From the NCBI GenBank assembly GCA_031284665.1, contig JAITXR010000408.1:1-5995 (forward strand): 5,995 bases of DNA, read 5' to 3'. This DNA is from Paludibacter sp. (lineage in GTDB: Bacteria; Bacteroidota; Bacteroidia; Bacteroidales; Paludibacteraceae). The first letter of the stretch is position 1, and each line of letters starts with the position of its first letter. A program made the translations under genes and the position numbers. A model generated the notes under the pieces. That model saw only the letters and a program-made list of their open reading frames with translations. It had not been told where the DNA came from and made no database searches. Of this stretch, positions 1-4,920 are shown piece by piece.

Positions 1-20
1 GGAGTTGCTACTTTTGCCAT
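1..20 (-). CDS. possible start of a gene leaving the window (N-terminal MAKVATP only)
   Basis: Read on the minus strand, the first 20 bases begin with ATG and translate as Met-Ala-Lys-Val-Ala-Thr-Pro; the last codon is CCN, which is Pro whatever the next base. The upstream sequence (21 onward) is extremely A+T-rich with A-rich bases just before the ATG, as is common for Bacteroidota starts without a Shine-Dalgarno site. A -7-like box with one mismatch (TATTTTCG, minus strand, 87-94) lies upstream but has no matching -33 element. Seven residues cannot identify a family, and the call could be chance. It is listed because it would explain the promoter-like A+T-rich spacer beside it. Confidence 0.3.
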
Positions 21-392
21 AATATTAAATTAAAAGTTTTAAAAATAATAAATTAATTGTTTGTTTTATAAAATTGTTTTAGGTTGCGAAAATAATACTT
101 ATATTTTATTTTTTTGCGATTTTGTATTTTTTTTTTCTTTTTTTTTATATATTAAACGTTATCCTTTCCTGTTTAGTATTTATTTATTGATATAAACGCA
201 CAAAAAAGTGATGTTTTTTTTTCGGCATTTACAAATTAAGTATCGGATTTATGCTTATAATTAATTGATTATCAAAATATTATTATCTATATCTCTATAA
301 ATGCCACGACTTGCTCGATTTATCGTGGAAACAATCAGGATTTTCTTTAATTAATCCATTAATCATTGTTTTCTCCTCCCCGCCTCCCCTAA
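21..392. other. A+T-rich intergenic spacer, no gene seen
   Basis: This stretch is dominated by runs of T and A, including long T tracts near 121-147 and 213-222. No reading frame has protein-like composition. From about 304 the composition changes: a short inverted repeat (CCACGA 304-309 with TCGTGG 323-328) is followed by a segment that recurs at 4087-4122. That point is taken as the left edge of the repeat-rich zone. The A+T-rich part may hold the promoter of the minus-strand gene at the left edge, but no convincing two-part promoter was found. Confidence 0.6.
304..340 (+). repeat. left copy of a dispersed repeat (shared with 4087-4122)
   Basis: The 14 bases CGATTTATCGTGGA at 316-329 are identical to 4087-4100. 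Both copies continue with a related segment, AACAATCAGGA here and AAGCAATCCGGA there. In this copy the repeat also forms a hairpin, CCACGA (304-309) pairing with TCGTGG (323-328). An ATTAAT-rich tract follows each copy: minus-strand AATGATTAATGG here, and the same 12 bases on the plus strand from about 4126. Each copy lies just upstream of a hairpin cluster, so they look like the same edge of two related composite repeats. Confidence 0.6.
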
Positions 393-409
393 CCCCTCCA
401 AAGGAGGGG
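393..409. repeat. perfect 7-bp hairpin with AAA loop
   Basis: CCCCTCC (393-399) pairs perfectly with GGAGGGG (403-409) around an AAA loop. It is the G+C-richest hairpin of the zone and sits at the start of the cluster. Similar CCCCTCC...GGAGGGG palindromes are, from general experience, frequent between genes in Bacteroidota. It has no following T tract and is not next to a gene end, so a terminator role is not supported. Confidence 0.6.
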
Positions 410-447
410 GATAGACCGCCTAATGGGGGTTGTATGGTTGCGTATGT

Positions 448-467
448 CCGTAGGCTAAAACCTACGG
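448..467. repeat. paired CCGTAGG / CCTACGG inverted repeat
   Basis: CCGTAGG (448-454) and CCTACGG (461-467) are perfect inverted repeats around a six-base loop (455-460). Each arm is itself a degenerate mini-hairpin, CC-GTA-GG and CC-TAC-GG. The structure can therefore be read as two hairpins of the GTA family facing each other in opposite orientation. It immediately precedes the periodic array. Confidence 0.65.
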
Positions 468-479
468 TTAATAAAGTGC

Positions 480-961
480 AGTCCCTGCGGGACTACCGCA
501 TTACATACAGGCATCACCTTAATTGTTTGTTATTGCAAGCCGTAGGTTTGCATCGCTCGGTAGAAAATACGCCTCCACCCCGCAATATGCATTCCGTAGG
601 AATGCGACCTTTGAACGTTGGGAACATTCTTCGACACATCGGGGCAGGCTCTAACGGCACGCCTGTTGGTTTTGTGCAATTTTTCTACCAATATATAGTG
701 CCTAACGGCACAAAGATTGACAAATCTATAATTATTAATATGAGTTCGATATAAGCGATAGTCCGTTAGGGCTTTCATATCAATAGAAAATAATATGCCA
801 CACCACACACAAAACCTCGTAGAGGTTTCACATTATTCAATCGGGGGCAATGCGTTTCTATGAATCTGTCATAATTCTTACATTGTGAACCCCCTACGGG
901 AAATTCCGGAACAAATATTTGAAAGTTTGACCCAAAATTTTTTACATTCTACCCTGCGGGA
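480..961. repeat. periodic array of covarying small hairpins (GTA/TAC/TGC or TAAC/GTTA loops)
   Basis: Nine hairpins in order: AGTCCC-TGC-GGGACT (480-494); GCAAGCC-GTA-GGTTTGC (535-551, one G-T pair); GCATTCC-GTA-GGAATGC (589-605); a degenerate TAAC copy (about 647-660); GTGCC-TAAC-GGCAC (698-711); AGTCC-GTTA-GGGCT (760-773); AAACCTC-GTA-GAGGTTT (812-828); degenerate CCC-TAC-GGG (892-900); degenerate CCC-TGC-GGG (952-960). Loop centres fall near 487, 543, 597, 654, 705, 767, 820, 896 and 956, so most steps are 51-62 bp, with one of 76. Stem sequences differ but stay self-complementary, and the loop is drawn from a very small set. The spacers are partly related (TTTTCTACC-like segments). This is not a CRISPR, because the units are not identical. 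The function is unknown. The pattern itself is seen directly; any role is inference. Confidence 0.75.
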
Positions 962-1001
962 CAATAATATTTCCCCGAAAAAACGCTCTTGAAAACGTTA
1001 T

Positions 1002-1047
1002 AAAAAATCCCCTAAAAACTGCTATTATGCTAATTTTCAGAGGATTT
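1002..1047 (-). terminator. intrinsic terminator of tRNA-Pro
   Basis: On the minus strand, AAATCCTCTGAAAA (1047-1034) pairs with TTTTTAGGGGATTT (1018-1005). The 14-bp stem includes two G-T pairs and encloses a 15-nt loop, and the run of T closes at 1007-1002. It lies 5 bases beyond the encoded CCA of the tRNA, so it is well placed to end that transcript. Confidence 0.8.
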
Positions 1048-1052
1048 AGGCT

Positions 1053-1129
1053 TGGTCGGGATGACAAGATTTGAACTTGCGACCACACGCCCCCCAGACG
1101 CGTACTCTACCGAGCTGAGCTACATCCCG
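1053..1129 (-). tRNA. tRNA-Pro (anticodon GGG)
   Basis: The minus strand folds into a full cloverleaf of 77 nt including an encoded CCA. The acceptor stem CGGGATG (1129-1123) pairs with CATCCCG (1063-1057), with discriminator A at 1056 and CCA at 1055-1053. The D arm uses GCTC/GAGT. The anticodon stem is CGCGT/GCGTG with loop CTGGGGG and anticodon GGG at 1095-1093, reading CCC/CCU proline codons. The T arm is GCAAG/CTTGT around TTCAAAT. The gene has its own promoter (1148-1178) and terminator (1002-1047). It is downstream of, and on the same strand as, the ZIP gene, with about 100 bp between them. Confidence 0.97.
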
Positions 1130-1147
1130 TTTTTGCTTTTGCGGCTG

Positions 1148-1178
1148 CAAATGTAATGCTTTTTTATTTATTAGCAAA
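1148..1178 (-). promoter_or_regulatory. Bacteroidota-type promoter of tRNA-Pro
   Basis: The minus strand carries TTTG at 1178-1175 (-33 element), exactly 19 nt, then TACATTTG at 1155-1148, a perfect match to the Bacteroidota -7 consensus TAnnTTTG. Transcription would start a few bases before the tRNA 5' end at 1129, giving a short leader. Spacing and elements match the rubrerythrin promoter at 3839-3868. Confidence 0.8.
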
Positions 1179-1230
1179 AATAATTCTGAAAAATTAATCT
1201 TATTACGACTTTTTTTCTTCAAAACAAAAT

Positions 1231-1965
1231 TTACAGCGAAAATACAATAATAAATATCCCTGCTAAAATTAGCAAAATCTGCACCAGCGATTTTCTATTA
1301 TTCGATTCTCGGTGCATTTCGGGGATAAGGTCGGCAAGTGCAATGTACAAAAAACCTGCTGCCGCCACTACAATAACATAAGGAATAACGTTTTGAAAAA
1401 ACGTTAATGCAAAATATGCCGCTATGCCTGCCAATAGTGCTGCAACTCCCGATAATAAATTATAAATCAACGCTTTACGACGCGAGTATCCGCTGCGCAA
1501 CAAAATCCCAAAATCGCCCATTTCCTGCGGAATTTCGTGCAATAACACCGAAAGCGTAACAAAACCGCCTAATTCGGGCGAAATAAGAAACGAGCCGGTA
1601 ATTACCACTCCGTCGATAGCATTATGAAAAGCATCACCTACAATAATCATTGGAGCGGCAGTGTGCGTTTTGCGCGGGCAGTTTTGGTCGGCACAACTGC
1701 GCCATAATAAAATTTTTTCGAGCAAAAAGAAAAACATAATCCCCACCAGCAGCCACACGCCAATAGTTGTAATGCTTAAATTTTGGGCGGCTTGTGGCAG
1801 CAATCCCAACAAGGCAGAGCCAAGCAAAGTGCCGCCGGCAAGATATAGCAAGTACGACGAAATCCGCTGCAACCATTTGTCGTTGAGAAACAGCAAGATA
1901 CTGCTCAACAGAACACTGCCTATACTTGTGGCAATCAACGAAAGTATAATGTAAAATAATAACAT
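1231..1965 (-). CDS. ZIP-family divalent metal transporter
   Basis: This 244-residue, very hydrophobic protein would sit in the inner membrane and import divalent metal such as zinc, iron or manganese; the substrate cannot be told from sequence. About eight membrane segments are visible, the usual ZIP number. The two metal-site helices carry the family signatures: DAFHNAIDG (residues 111-119; H114, N115, D118) and HEIPQEMGDF (143-152; H143, E144, Q147, E148, D151). The second resembles the HExPHExGD motif of the LIV-1 subfamily with one His replaced by Gln. The loop between segments 3 and 4 (about 89-103) has C91, C96 and H101 instead of a long His-rich run. The start is 5 nt after the glycosyltransferase stop, so the two genes are probably co-transcribed and translationally coupled. 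No clear terminator follows, so read-through toward tRNA-Pro is possible. Confidence 0.93.
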   Translation of the reverse strand: MLLFYIILSLIATSIGSVLLSSILLFLNDKWLQRISSYLLYLAGGTLLGSALLGLLPQAAQNLSITTIGVWLLVGIMFFFLLEKILLWRSCADQNCPRKTHTAAPMIIVGDAFHNAIDGVVITGSFLISPELGGFVTLSVLLHEIPQEMGDFGILLRSGYSRRKALIYNLLSGVAALLAGIAAYFALTFFQNVIPYVIVVAAAGFLYIALADLIPEMHRESNNRKSLVQILLILAGIFIIVFSL

Positions 1966-1970
1966 AGAAT

Positions 1971-3077
1971 TTATGATTTGCGATTTACAGTTTCGATAAA
2001 ATTAACAAAAATATTTTTTATTTTGTCCCAATTATATTTGTTTTTAGCCAATTCTCGCGCTCTATCACAATGCTGAACGTAAAGCGATTGATTTTCGATA
2101 TATTGCGCAATTTTTTCAGTTATTTCATACGTTTTTTTCGGATTTACCAGATTACCAAAAGAATCTATTTCGGGCACTCCTTTTCGGATGGCTTTCAAAT
2201 TTGAATAAATCACAGGTCGCCCGGCAGCCATATAATAAAACAGTTTTATCGGCAAACTGTGTGAATTTTCAAAATCAATTTTTCGCAAATCGGAAAAAAT
2301 ATCGGCATCGCCAAATTTTTCGCAAAAATCAACAAAGGGAAATGTCGGGAAAAATTCTGTTGTAAGATTTTTTCCGTTAATTCCCACATATTCTTTTTCA
2401 ATATCGCGAGAAACGATGCGGCACACAAAATTAGTATTCGGAAATTGCTTTGCACATTCGACTGCCGCATTTATAAAACTGTCAAATCCGGCATCTTGCG
2501 TCAGTTTTCCGGCAAAGAATAAAACAAACTTTTTCTTGATTTCGTGTACAGGAAAATTTTTAATATGCTTTAAATCGGCATAATACGATAAATTTATACT
2601 TCGTTTCCAAAAACATAACACTCTATACGGCAACGCTTTATAATGTTCTCCAAAAATAAAACCATCAACGAAACACGAAACATAAAACGAAATACCGCAC
2701 AAAAATGGAAATTTCAGAAGATTAATAACTTTTGAAGAATGATGAAAATGAATTTTTGAGGGGTAATACTCCGTTATGTCGTAATAAATCTTAATATGTC
2801 TATTTTTTGTTTTTTGCTTATAACGCACTGCTGATAAGATAGTTAGTGGGTGGTCGCAAATCACAATATCGGGATTAACTTTATTTAGTCGACAATAAAA
2901 TTCATTAATCTGTTGCCGAAATGGCATATTGTGATTATTGAAACACAAATCACCCTTATCTATTCGCCCCGACAGCATAAACACCTCGTGCTTTTGCTCA
3001 AGTAAGGCTTGCGCTTGCTCAAACCAAAGGCGGTCGTCGTAAGGTTTATGAACGGCTAAAGCAAAGGCAATTTTCAT
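1971..3077 (-). CDS. glycosyltransferase, GT4-like (group 1)
   Basis: This 368-residue cytoplasmic or membrane-associated enzyme has a two-domain GT-B layout and probably transfers a sugar from a nucleotide donor onto a surface polysaccharide or lipid; donor and acceptor are unknown. The N-terminal half begins MKIAFALAVHKPYDDRLW and contains an acceptor-side segment ending VICDHPLTI (72-80). The C-terminal half has the donor-domain opening FFAGKLTQDAGFDSFINA (187-204), then LPIKLFYYMAAGRPVI (275-290), the characteristic GT4 region. In many relatives this region reads KLFEYMAAG; here Tyr281 occupies the place usually held by the Glu that contacts the nucleotide sugar. Codons 275-286 were checked on the DNA and the Tyr is encoded. 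It is the first gene of a two-gene operon with the ZIP transporter. No good promoter match was found in 3078-3163. Confidence 0.88.
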   Translation of the reverse strand: MKIAFALAVHKPYDDRLWFEQAQALLEQKHEVFMLSGRIDKGDLCFNNHNMPFRQQINEFYCRLNKVNPDIVICDHPLTILSAVRYKQKTKNRHIKIYYDITEYYPSKIHFHHSSKVINLLKFPFLCGISFYVSCFVDGFIFGEHYKALPYRVLCFWKRSINLSYYADLKHIKNFPVHEIKKKFVLFFAGKLTQDAGFDSFINAAVECAKQFPNTNFVCRIVSRDIEKEYVGINGKNLTTEFFPTFPFVDFCEKFGDADIFSDLRKIDFENSHSLPIKLFYYMAAGRPVIYSNLKAIRKGVPEIDSFGNLVNPKKTYEITEKIAQYIENQSLYVQHCDRARELAKNKYNWDKIKNIFVNFIETVNRKS

Positions 3078-3163
3078 TAGTTTTATTGAATTTTATGTTC
3101 TTTTATTTCGTGTAAAGTTCGCCGAAAAGAAATATTAATCAACTTCTTCGTTTGTTTTAACAG

Positions 3164-3203
3164 AAAGAAACCGCTTATAAACGTCTCTAAAAGCGGTCTC
3201 TTT
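3164..3203 (-). terminator. hairpin terminator after rubrerythrin, possibly bidirectional
   Basis: In the minus-strand RNA, 3203-3191 pairs with 3176-3164 as a continuous 13-bp stem (core AGACCGCTT / AAGCGGTTT, one G-U pair) with a 14-nt loop. The exit side is U-rich (UUUCUUUCUGUU), and the entry side is an A7 run that gives a T7 tract in the plus direction (3201-3207). The hairpin lies 20 bp past the rubrerythrin stop and before the glycosyltransferase start, separating the two units. The U tract is weaker in the minus direction than in the plus direction. Confidence 0.7.
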
Positions 3204-3222
3204 TTTTAATGATTAAAACAAA

Positions 3223-3798
3223 TCAAAAGTTTGTTTTCAGTACTTCAAAATATGCTTGAGGATGCAAGCAGGCAGGGCAAGAAGTAGGAGCCTCGCTTGC
3301 CTCAACAATAAAGCCACAATTACGACATTGCCAAAAAACTTTTCCGTCTTTTACAAAAACAGTATGTTCTTCCACATTATGCAGTAGTTTCAGGTAGCGT
3401 TCTTCGTGTCCTTTTTCGGCAATACTTATATTACGATACATTGCTGCGATAGCCGGAAAGCCTTCAGCATCAGCAATATCAGCAAATTTAGGATAATCGA
3501 GCGACCATTCTTCGTGTTCGCCGGCAGCGGCTGCAACCAGATTTTCGGCTGTAGTGCCAATAACTCCTGCGGGATATGTGGCGGTAATTTCGACCATTCC
3601 ACCTTCCAAAAATTTGAACATACGTTTAGCGTGTTCTTTTTCCTGATTGGCAGTTTCTTCAAAAATGGCGGCTATTTGCTGGTAACCTTCTTTCTTTGCT
3701 GTACTTGCAAAATAAGTATAACGCATACGCGCCTGACTTTCACCTGCAAATGTTGTTAACAGATTTTTTTCGGTTTGTGTTCCTTTTAGACTTTTCAT
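3223..3798 (-). CDS. rbr: rubrerythrin
   Basis: This 191-residue cytoplasmic non-haem iron protein reduces hydrogen peroxide to water with electrons from rubredoxin or NAD(P)H-linked reductases, and protects anaerobes from oxidative stress. The N-terminal four-helix ferritin-like domain (about 1-145) has the diiron ligands in the expected order: E20, E53 with H56 (EExxxxExEH region), E94 and E97, E128 and H131. The C-terminal rubredoxin-like domain carries C158-x-x-C161 and C174-x-x-C177, which bind one iron. Length and ligand set are those of classical rubrerythrin, with no sign of damage. The start at 3798 is supported by the conserved opening (MKSLKGTQTEKNLL) and by a promoter about 40 bp upstream. 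An A11 tract just before the start replaces a Shine-Dalgarno site. It is monocistronic, given the promoter and the hairpin on either side. No operator such as a PerR box was recognised. Confidence 0.97.
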   Translation of the reverse strand: MKSLKGTQTEKNLLTTFAGESQARMRYTYFASTAKKEGYQQIAAIFEETANQEKEHAKRMFKFLEGGMVEITATYPAGVIGTTAENLVAAAAGEHEEWSLDYPKFADIADAEGFPAIAAMYRNISIAEKGHEERYLKLLHNVEEHTVFVKDGKVFWQCRNCGFIVEASEAPTSCPACLHPQAYFEVLKTNF

Positions 3799-3838
3799 AA
3801 CATTTTTTTTTTTAGTTAGTTAGTATTTTAATGTATTG

Positions 3839-3868
3839 CAAAGATAAATATTTTTTTCATATTTTCAA
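3839..3868 (-). promoter_or_regulatory. Bacteroidota-type promoter of rubrerythrin
   Basis: The minus strand has TTG at 3868-3866, exactly 19 nt, then TATCTTTG at 3846-3839, a perfect TAnnTTTG -7 box. The predicted start of transcription gives a leader of roughly 30-40 nt holding three CTAA-type repeats and an A11 run directly before the ATG. The arrangement is the same as for tRNA-Pro. Confidence 0.75.
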
Positions 3869-3905
3869 TATTAATCAATTTACAAAAATAAAATTATCGT
3901 TAATT

Positions 3906-3992
3906 TTTGTCTGAACTTGGATTTATTTGATAAGATGATAAACATTGCCTTTGTCTGAATCCGGATTTATATGATTAGAAGATTAACAAGAT
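3906..3992 (+). repeat. two tandem copies of a 44-bp degenerate repeat
   Basis: Copy 1 starts TTTGTCTGAACTTGGATTTAT (3906) and copy 2 starts TTTGTCTGAATCCGGATTTAT (3950), a step of 44 bp. Both continue with a related GAT/AAGAT-rich tail (TTTGATAAGATGATAAACAT against ATGATTAGAAGATTAACAAG). TCTGAA...GGATT units of this kind are, from general experience, common between genes in Bacteroidota. No function is evident. Confidence 0.65.
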
Positions 3993-4024
3993 AAGATGCG
4001 GTACAACAACATCTGTCCGTCATT

Positions 4025-4122
4025 CTTGGCAAGCCAAGCGGCAAGCCGATTAGCGAGGGTATTTCCTGACGTGTCCCGAGGTCTCCCGATTTATCGTGGA
4101 CTTGTCGTGGAAGCAATCCGGA
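4025..4122 (+). repeat. right copy of the dispersed repeat, with two AA-loop hairpins
   Basis: CTTGGC-AA-GCCAAG (4025-4038) is followed directly by CGGC-AA-GCCG (4039-4048). Further on, CGATTTATCGTGGA (4087-4100) matches 316-329 exactly, and its TCGTGGA part is repeated at 4105-4111. AAGCAATCCGGA (4111-4122) corresponds to AACAATCAGGA in the left copy. The 4017-4100 stretch resembles, from memory, a decayed copy of the widespread intergenic palindrome GTCATTCTGAGCGA...GAATCTC; that likeness is an inference. Confidence 0.55.
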
Positions 4123-4279
4123 AAAAATGATTAATGGTTAATTTCCAAATAGTCCCCTTTGTCCCAAAATGTCAAAAAAAAGAAAAATACATTTTTTGAA
4201 CACGACGACACAAAGCCAAGAAGACACGAAGAATAGTGATTAAGGATAAATGATTAATCCCACCACTCTGCAATTCTAT

Positions 4280-4362
4280 AACTCCGTAGGAGTTGCCTGT
4301 GCATAACCCCGAGTGTAACTCGGGGTAAAAGCAAAATACCGCCCCAACCCCGTAGCGGGTTG
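4280..4362. repeat. second cluster of GTA-loop hairpins (three units)
   Basis: AACTCC-GTA-GGAGTT (4280-4294) is a perfect 6-bp stem. At 4306-4326 the stem ACCCCGAGT pairs perfectly over 9 bp around GTA (4315-4317). CAACCCC-GTA-G(C)GGGTTG (4345-4362) has one bulged C at 4356. The three stems are unrelated in sequence, yet all have the GTA triloop seen in the left array, and all are in the same orientation. Spacing is tighter here, with loop centres about 29 and 37 bp apart. There are no T tracts after them and no genes ending here, so they are not terminators. Confidence 0.75.
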
Positions 4363-4493
4363 CACCTTAAATAATGTTGAAAATGAAGTGATGAGGTTTA
4401 TGTATGGGGAATCTATCGGCTACTGAGTTTGTTTCGTAAAGAAAATTAGGTAAAAATGAGGTGGGAAGATAATGATAAATGATGAATAGCCCG

Positions 4494-4522
4494 TGTCACG
4501 TCCTACAATAGCTTGACAGTTT
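4494..4522 (+). repeat. left terminal inverted repeat of the insertion sequence
   Basis: This 29-bp repeat begins TGTCACGTCCT and ends TTGACAGTTT. It matches the reverse complement of 5967-5995 at 23 of 29 positions, with the outer 11 bases (one mismatch) and the inner 10 bases best conserved, as expected for transposase cleavage and binding segments. The inner block contains TTGACA (4513-4518), which resembles a sigma-70 -35 box but lacks a partner -10 here. Confidence 0.88.
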
Positions 4523-4535
4523 CGAGTTGCAAAAG

Positions 4536-4541
4536 AAAGGA
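4536..4541 (+). promoter_or_regulatory. Shine-Dalgarno-like site of orfA
   Basis: AAAGGA lies 4 nt before ATG at 4546, and this decides the start over the upstream TTG at 4513, which lies inside the inverted repeat. A Shine-Dalgarno site is atypical beside the A-rich leaders of the host genes here, consistent with a mobile origin. Confidence 0.5.
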
Positions 4542-4545
4542 CACA

Positions 4546-4920
4546 ATGACAAAAAAAGTTTATCGGTACAGTAATTGTTTTAAGTTACAAGTAGTAGAAG
4601 CCATAGAGCGTGATGGTTTAAGTATTGAATCCGCTCGTCTCCGTTATGGTATAGGCGGCGGTTGCACTATCCAGACATGGCTTCGTAAATTTGGTAAAAA
4701 CTCATTATTAAACAAAGTAGTTATGGTACAAACAATCGAGGAGCGCGACGAGTTAAAGCGGTTGCGTTCAGAGTTAAAGGAATTAAAAATCGCCTATGCC
4801 GAGTTGGCAATCGACCACAAATTATCAGAAAAAGTGATAGAGGTCGCCGATGAGATGTTCTCTTTGGACTTAAAAAAAAAGTACGCACAAGCGTTGTCGG
4901 CACAATCAAGGAAGAGGTAA
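4546..4920 (+). CDS. IS3-family transposase OrfA (DNA-binding, helix-turn-helix)
   Basis: This 124-residue protein binds the terminal repeats and forms the N-terminal part of the OrfAB transposase; alone, OrfA of IS3 elements usually modulates transposition. Residues about 8-50 form the helix-turn-helix (FKLQVVEAIERDGLSIESAR then a turn and TIQTWLRKFG). Residues about 64-100 form a leucine-zipper-like coiled coil (L70, L73, L77, L80, L87) for multimerisation. The length is normal for OrfA. Near its 3' end the frame crosses the slippery A-AAA-AAG (4875-4881), where a share of ribosomes would move into the orfB frame after residue 112; the rest finish with a short basic tail and stop at 4920. 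Confidence 0.9.
   Translation: MTKKVYRYSNCFKLQVVEAIERDGLSIESARLRYGIGGGCTIQTWLRKFGKNSLLNKVVMVQTIEERDELKRLRSELKELKIAYAELAIDHKLSEKVIEVADEMFSLDLKKKYAQALSAQSRKR
4875..4881 (+). other. programmed -1 ribosomal frameshift site (A-AAA-AAG)
   Basis: In the orfA frame the codons are AAA (4876-4878) and AAG (4879-4881), preceded by A4875, giving the classical X-XXY-YYZ heptamer inside an A9 run. Slipping back one base continues with GTA at 4881 and stays open to 5735, giving a 396-residue OrfAB fusion. Possible stimulators are a small hairpin ACGC-ACAA-GCGT (4883-4894) and a longer stem pairing 4895-4902 with 4935-4942 (core TCGGCA/TGCCGA). Neither has been tested, and the longer one begins 13 nt after the heptamer, farther than usual. 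Confidence 0.85.

Larger units (their letters stand above)
3869..4493. other. gene-free mosaic of degenerate repeats
   Basis: No credible coding frame is present between the rubrerythrin promoter and the insertion sequence. In order the stretch holds a 44-bp tandem repeat (3906-3992), two AA-loop hairpins and a copy of the dispersed repeat (4025-4122), an A/T tract, a purine-rich segment (about 4198-4232, ACGACGACACAAAGCC-like), three GTA-loop hairpins (4280-4362), and an A+T-rich tail. The 10-mer GATAAATGAT occurs at 4245-4254 and 4474-4483. The region resembles the left zone (304-960) in content and looks like accumulated repeat debris. Confidence 0.65.

Noticed and set aside
311..754. Open plus-strand frame of 147 codons
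   Set aside because: It runs straight through the hairpin array. The protein is a string of translated repeat units with no domain-like pattern and no ribosome site; it is a by-product of stop-free repeats.
530..808. Open minus-strand frame of 92 codons over the array
   Set aside because: It covers the same hairpin repeats on the other strand, with low-complexity, non-domain composition and no promoter or start context.
904..911. TTCCGGAA palindrome as a regulator site
   Set aside because: It is short, a single copy within the hairpin array, and not next to any promoter.
480..961. CRISPR array, because of the roughly 55-bp period
   Set aside because: The repeating parts are not identical, the spacers are partly related instead of unique, and no cas-like gene is near.
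1180..1230. Terminator after the ZIP gene
   Set aside because: Only A/T runs and a 4-bp TGCT/AGCA pairing were found; there is no stem followed by a T tract.
1634..1954. Open frames on both strands within the ZIP gene
   Set aside because: The ZIP frame has clear metal-site motifs and membrane segments; the others have neither.
3078..3163. Promoter of the glycosyltransferase-ZIP operon
   Set aside because: One is expected after the upstream terminator, but no TAnnTTTG box with a correctly spaced TTG was found; the nearest candidate (GAACTTTA, 19 nt after a TTG) is too poor to list.
4513..4545. TTG at 4513 as the orfA start, and TTGACA there as a -35 box
   Set aside because: The TTG lies inside the terminal repeat, while ATG 4546 has AAAGGA upstream. 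No -10 or TAnnTTTG box is correctly spaced from TTGACA, and the same block occurs in the right repeat, so it is better explained as a transposase-binding site.
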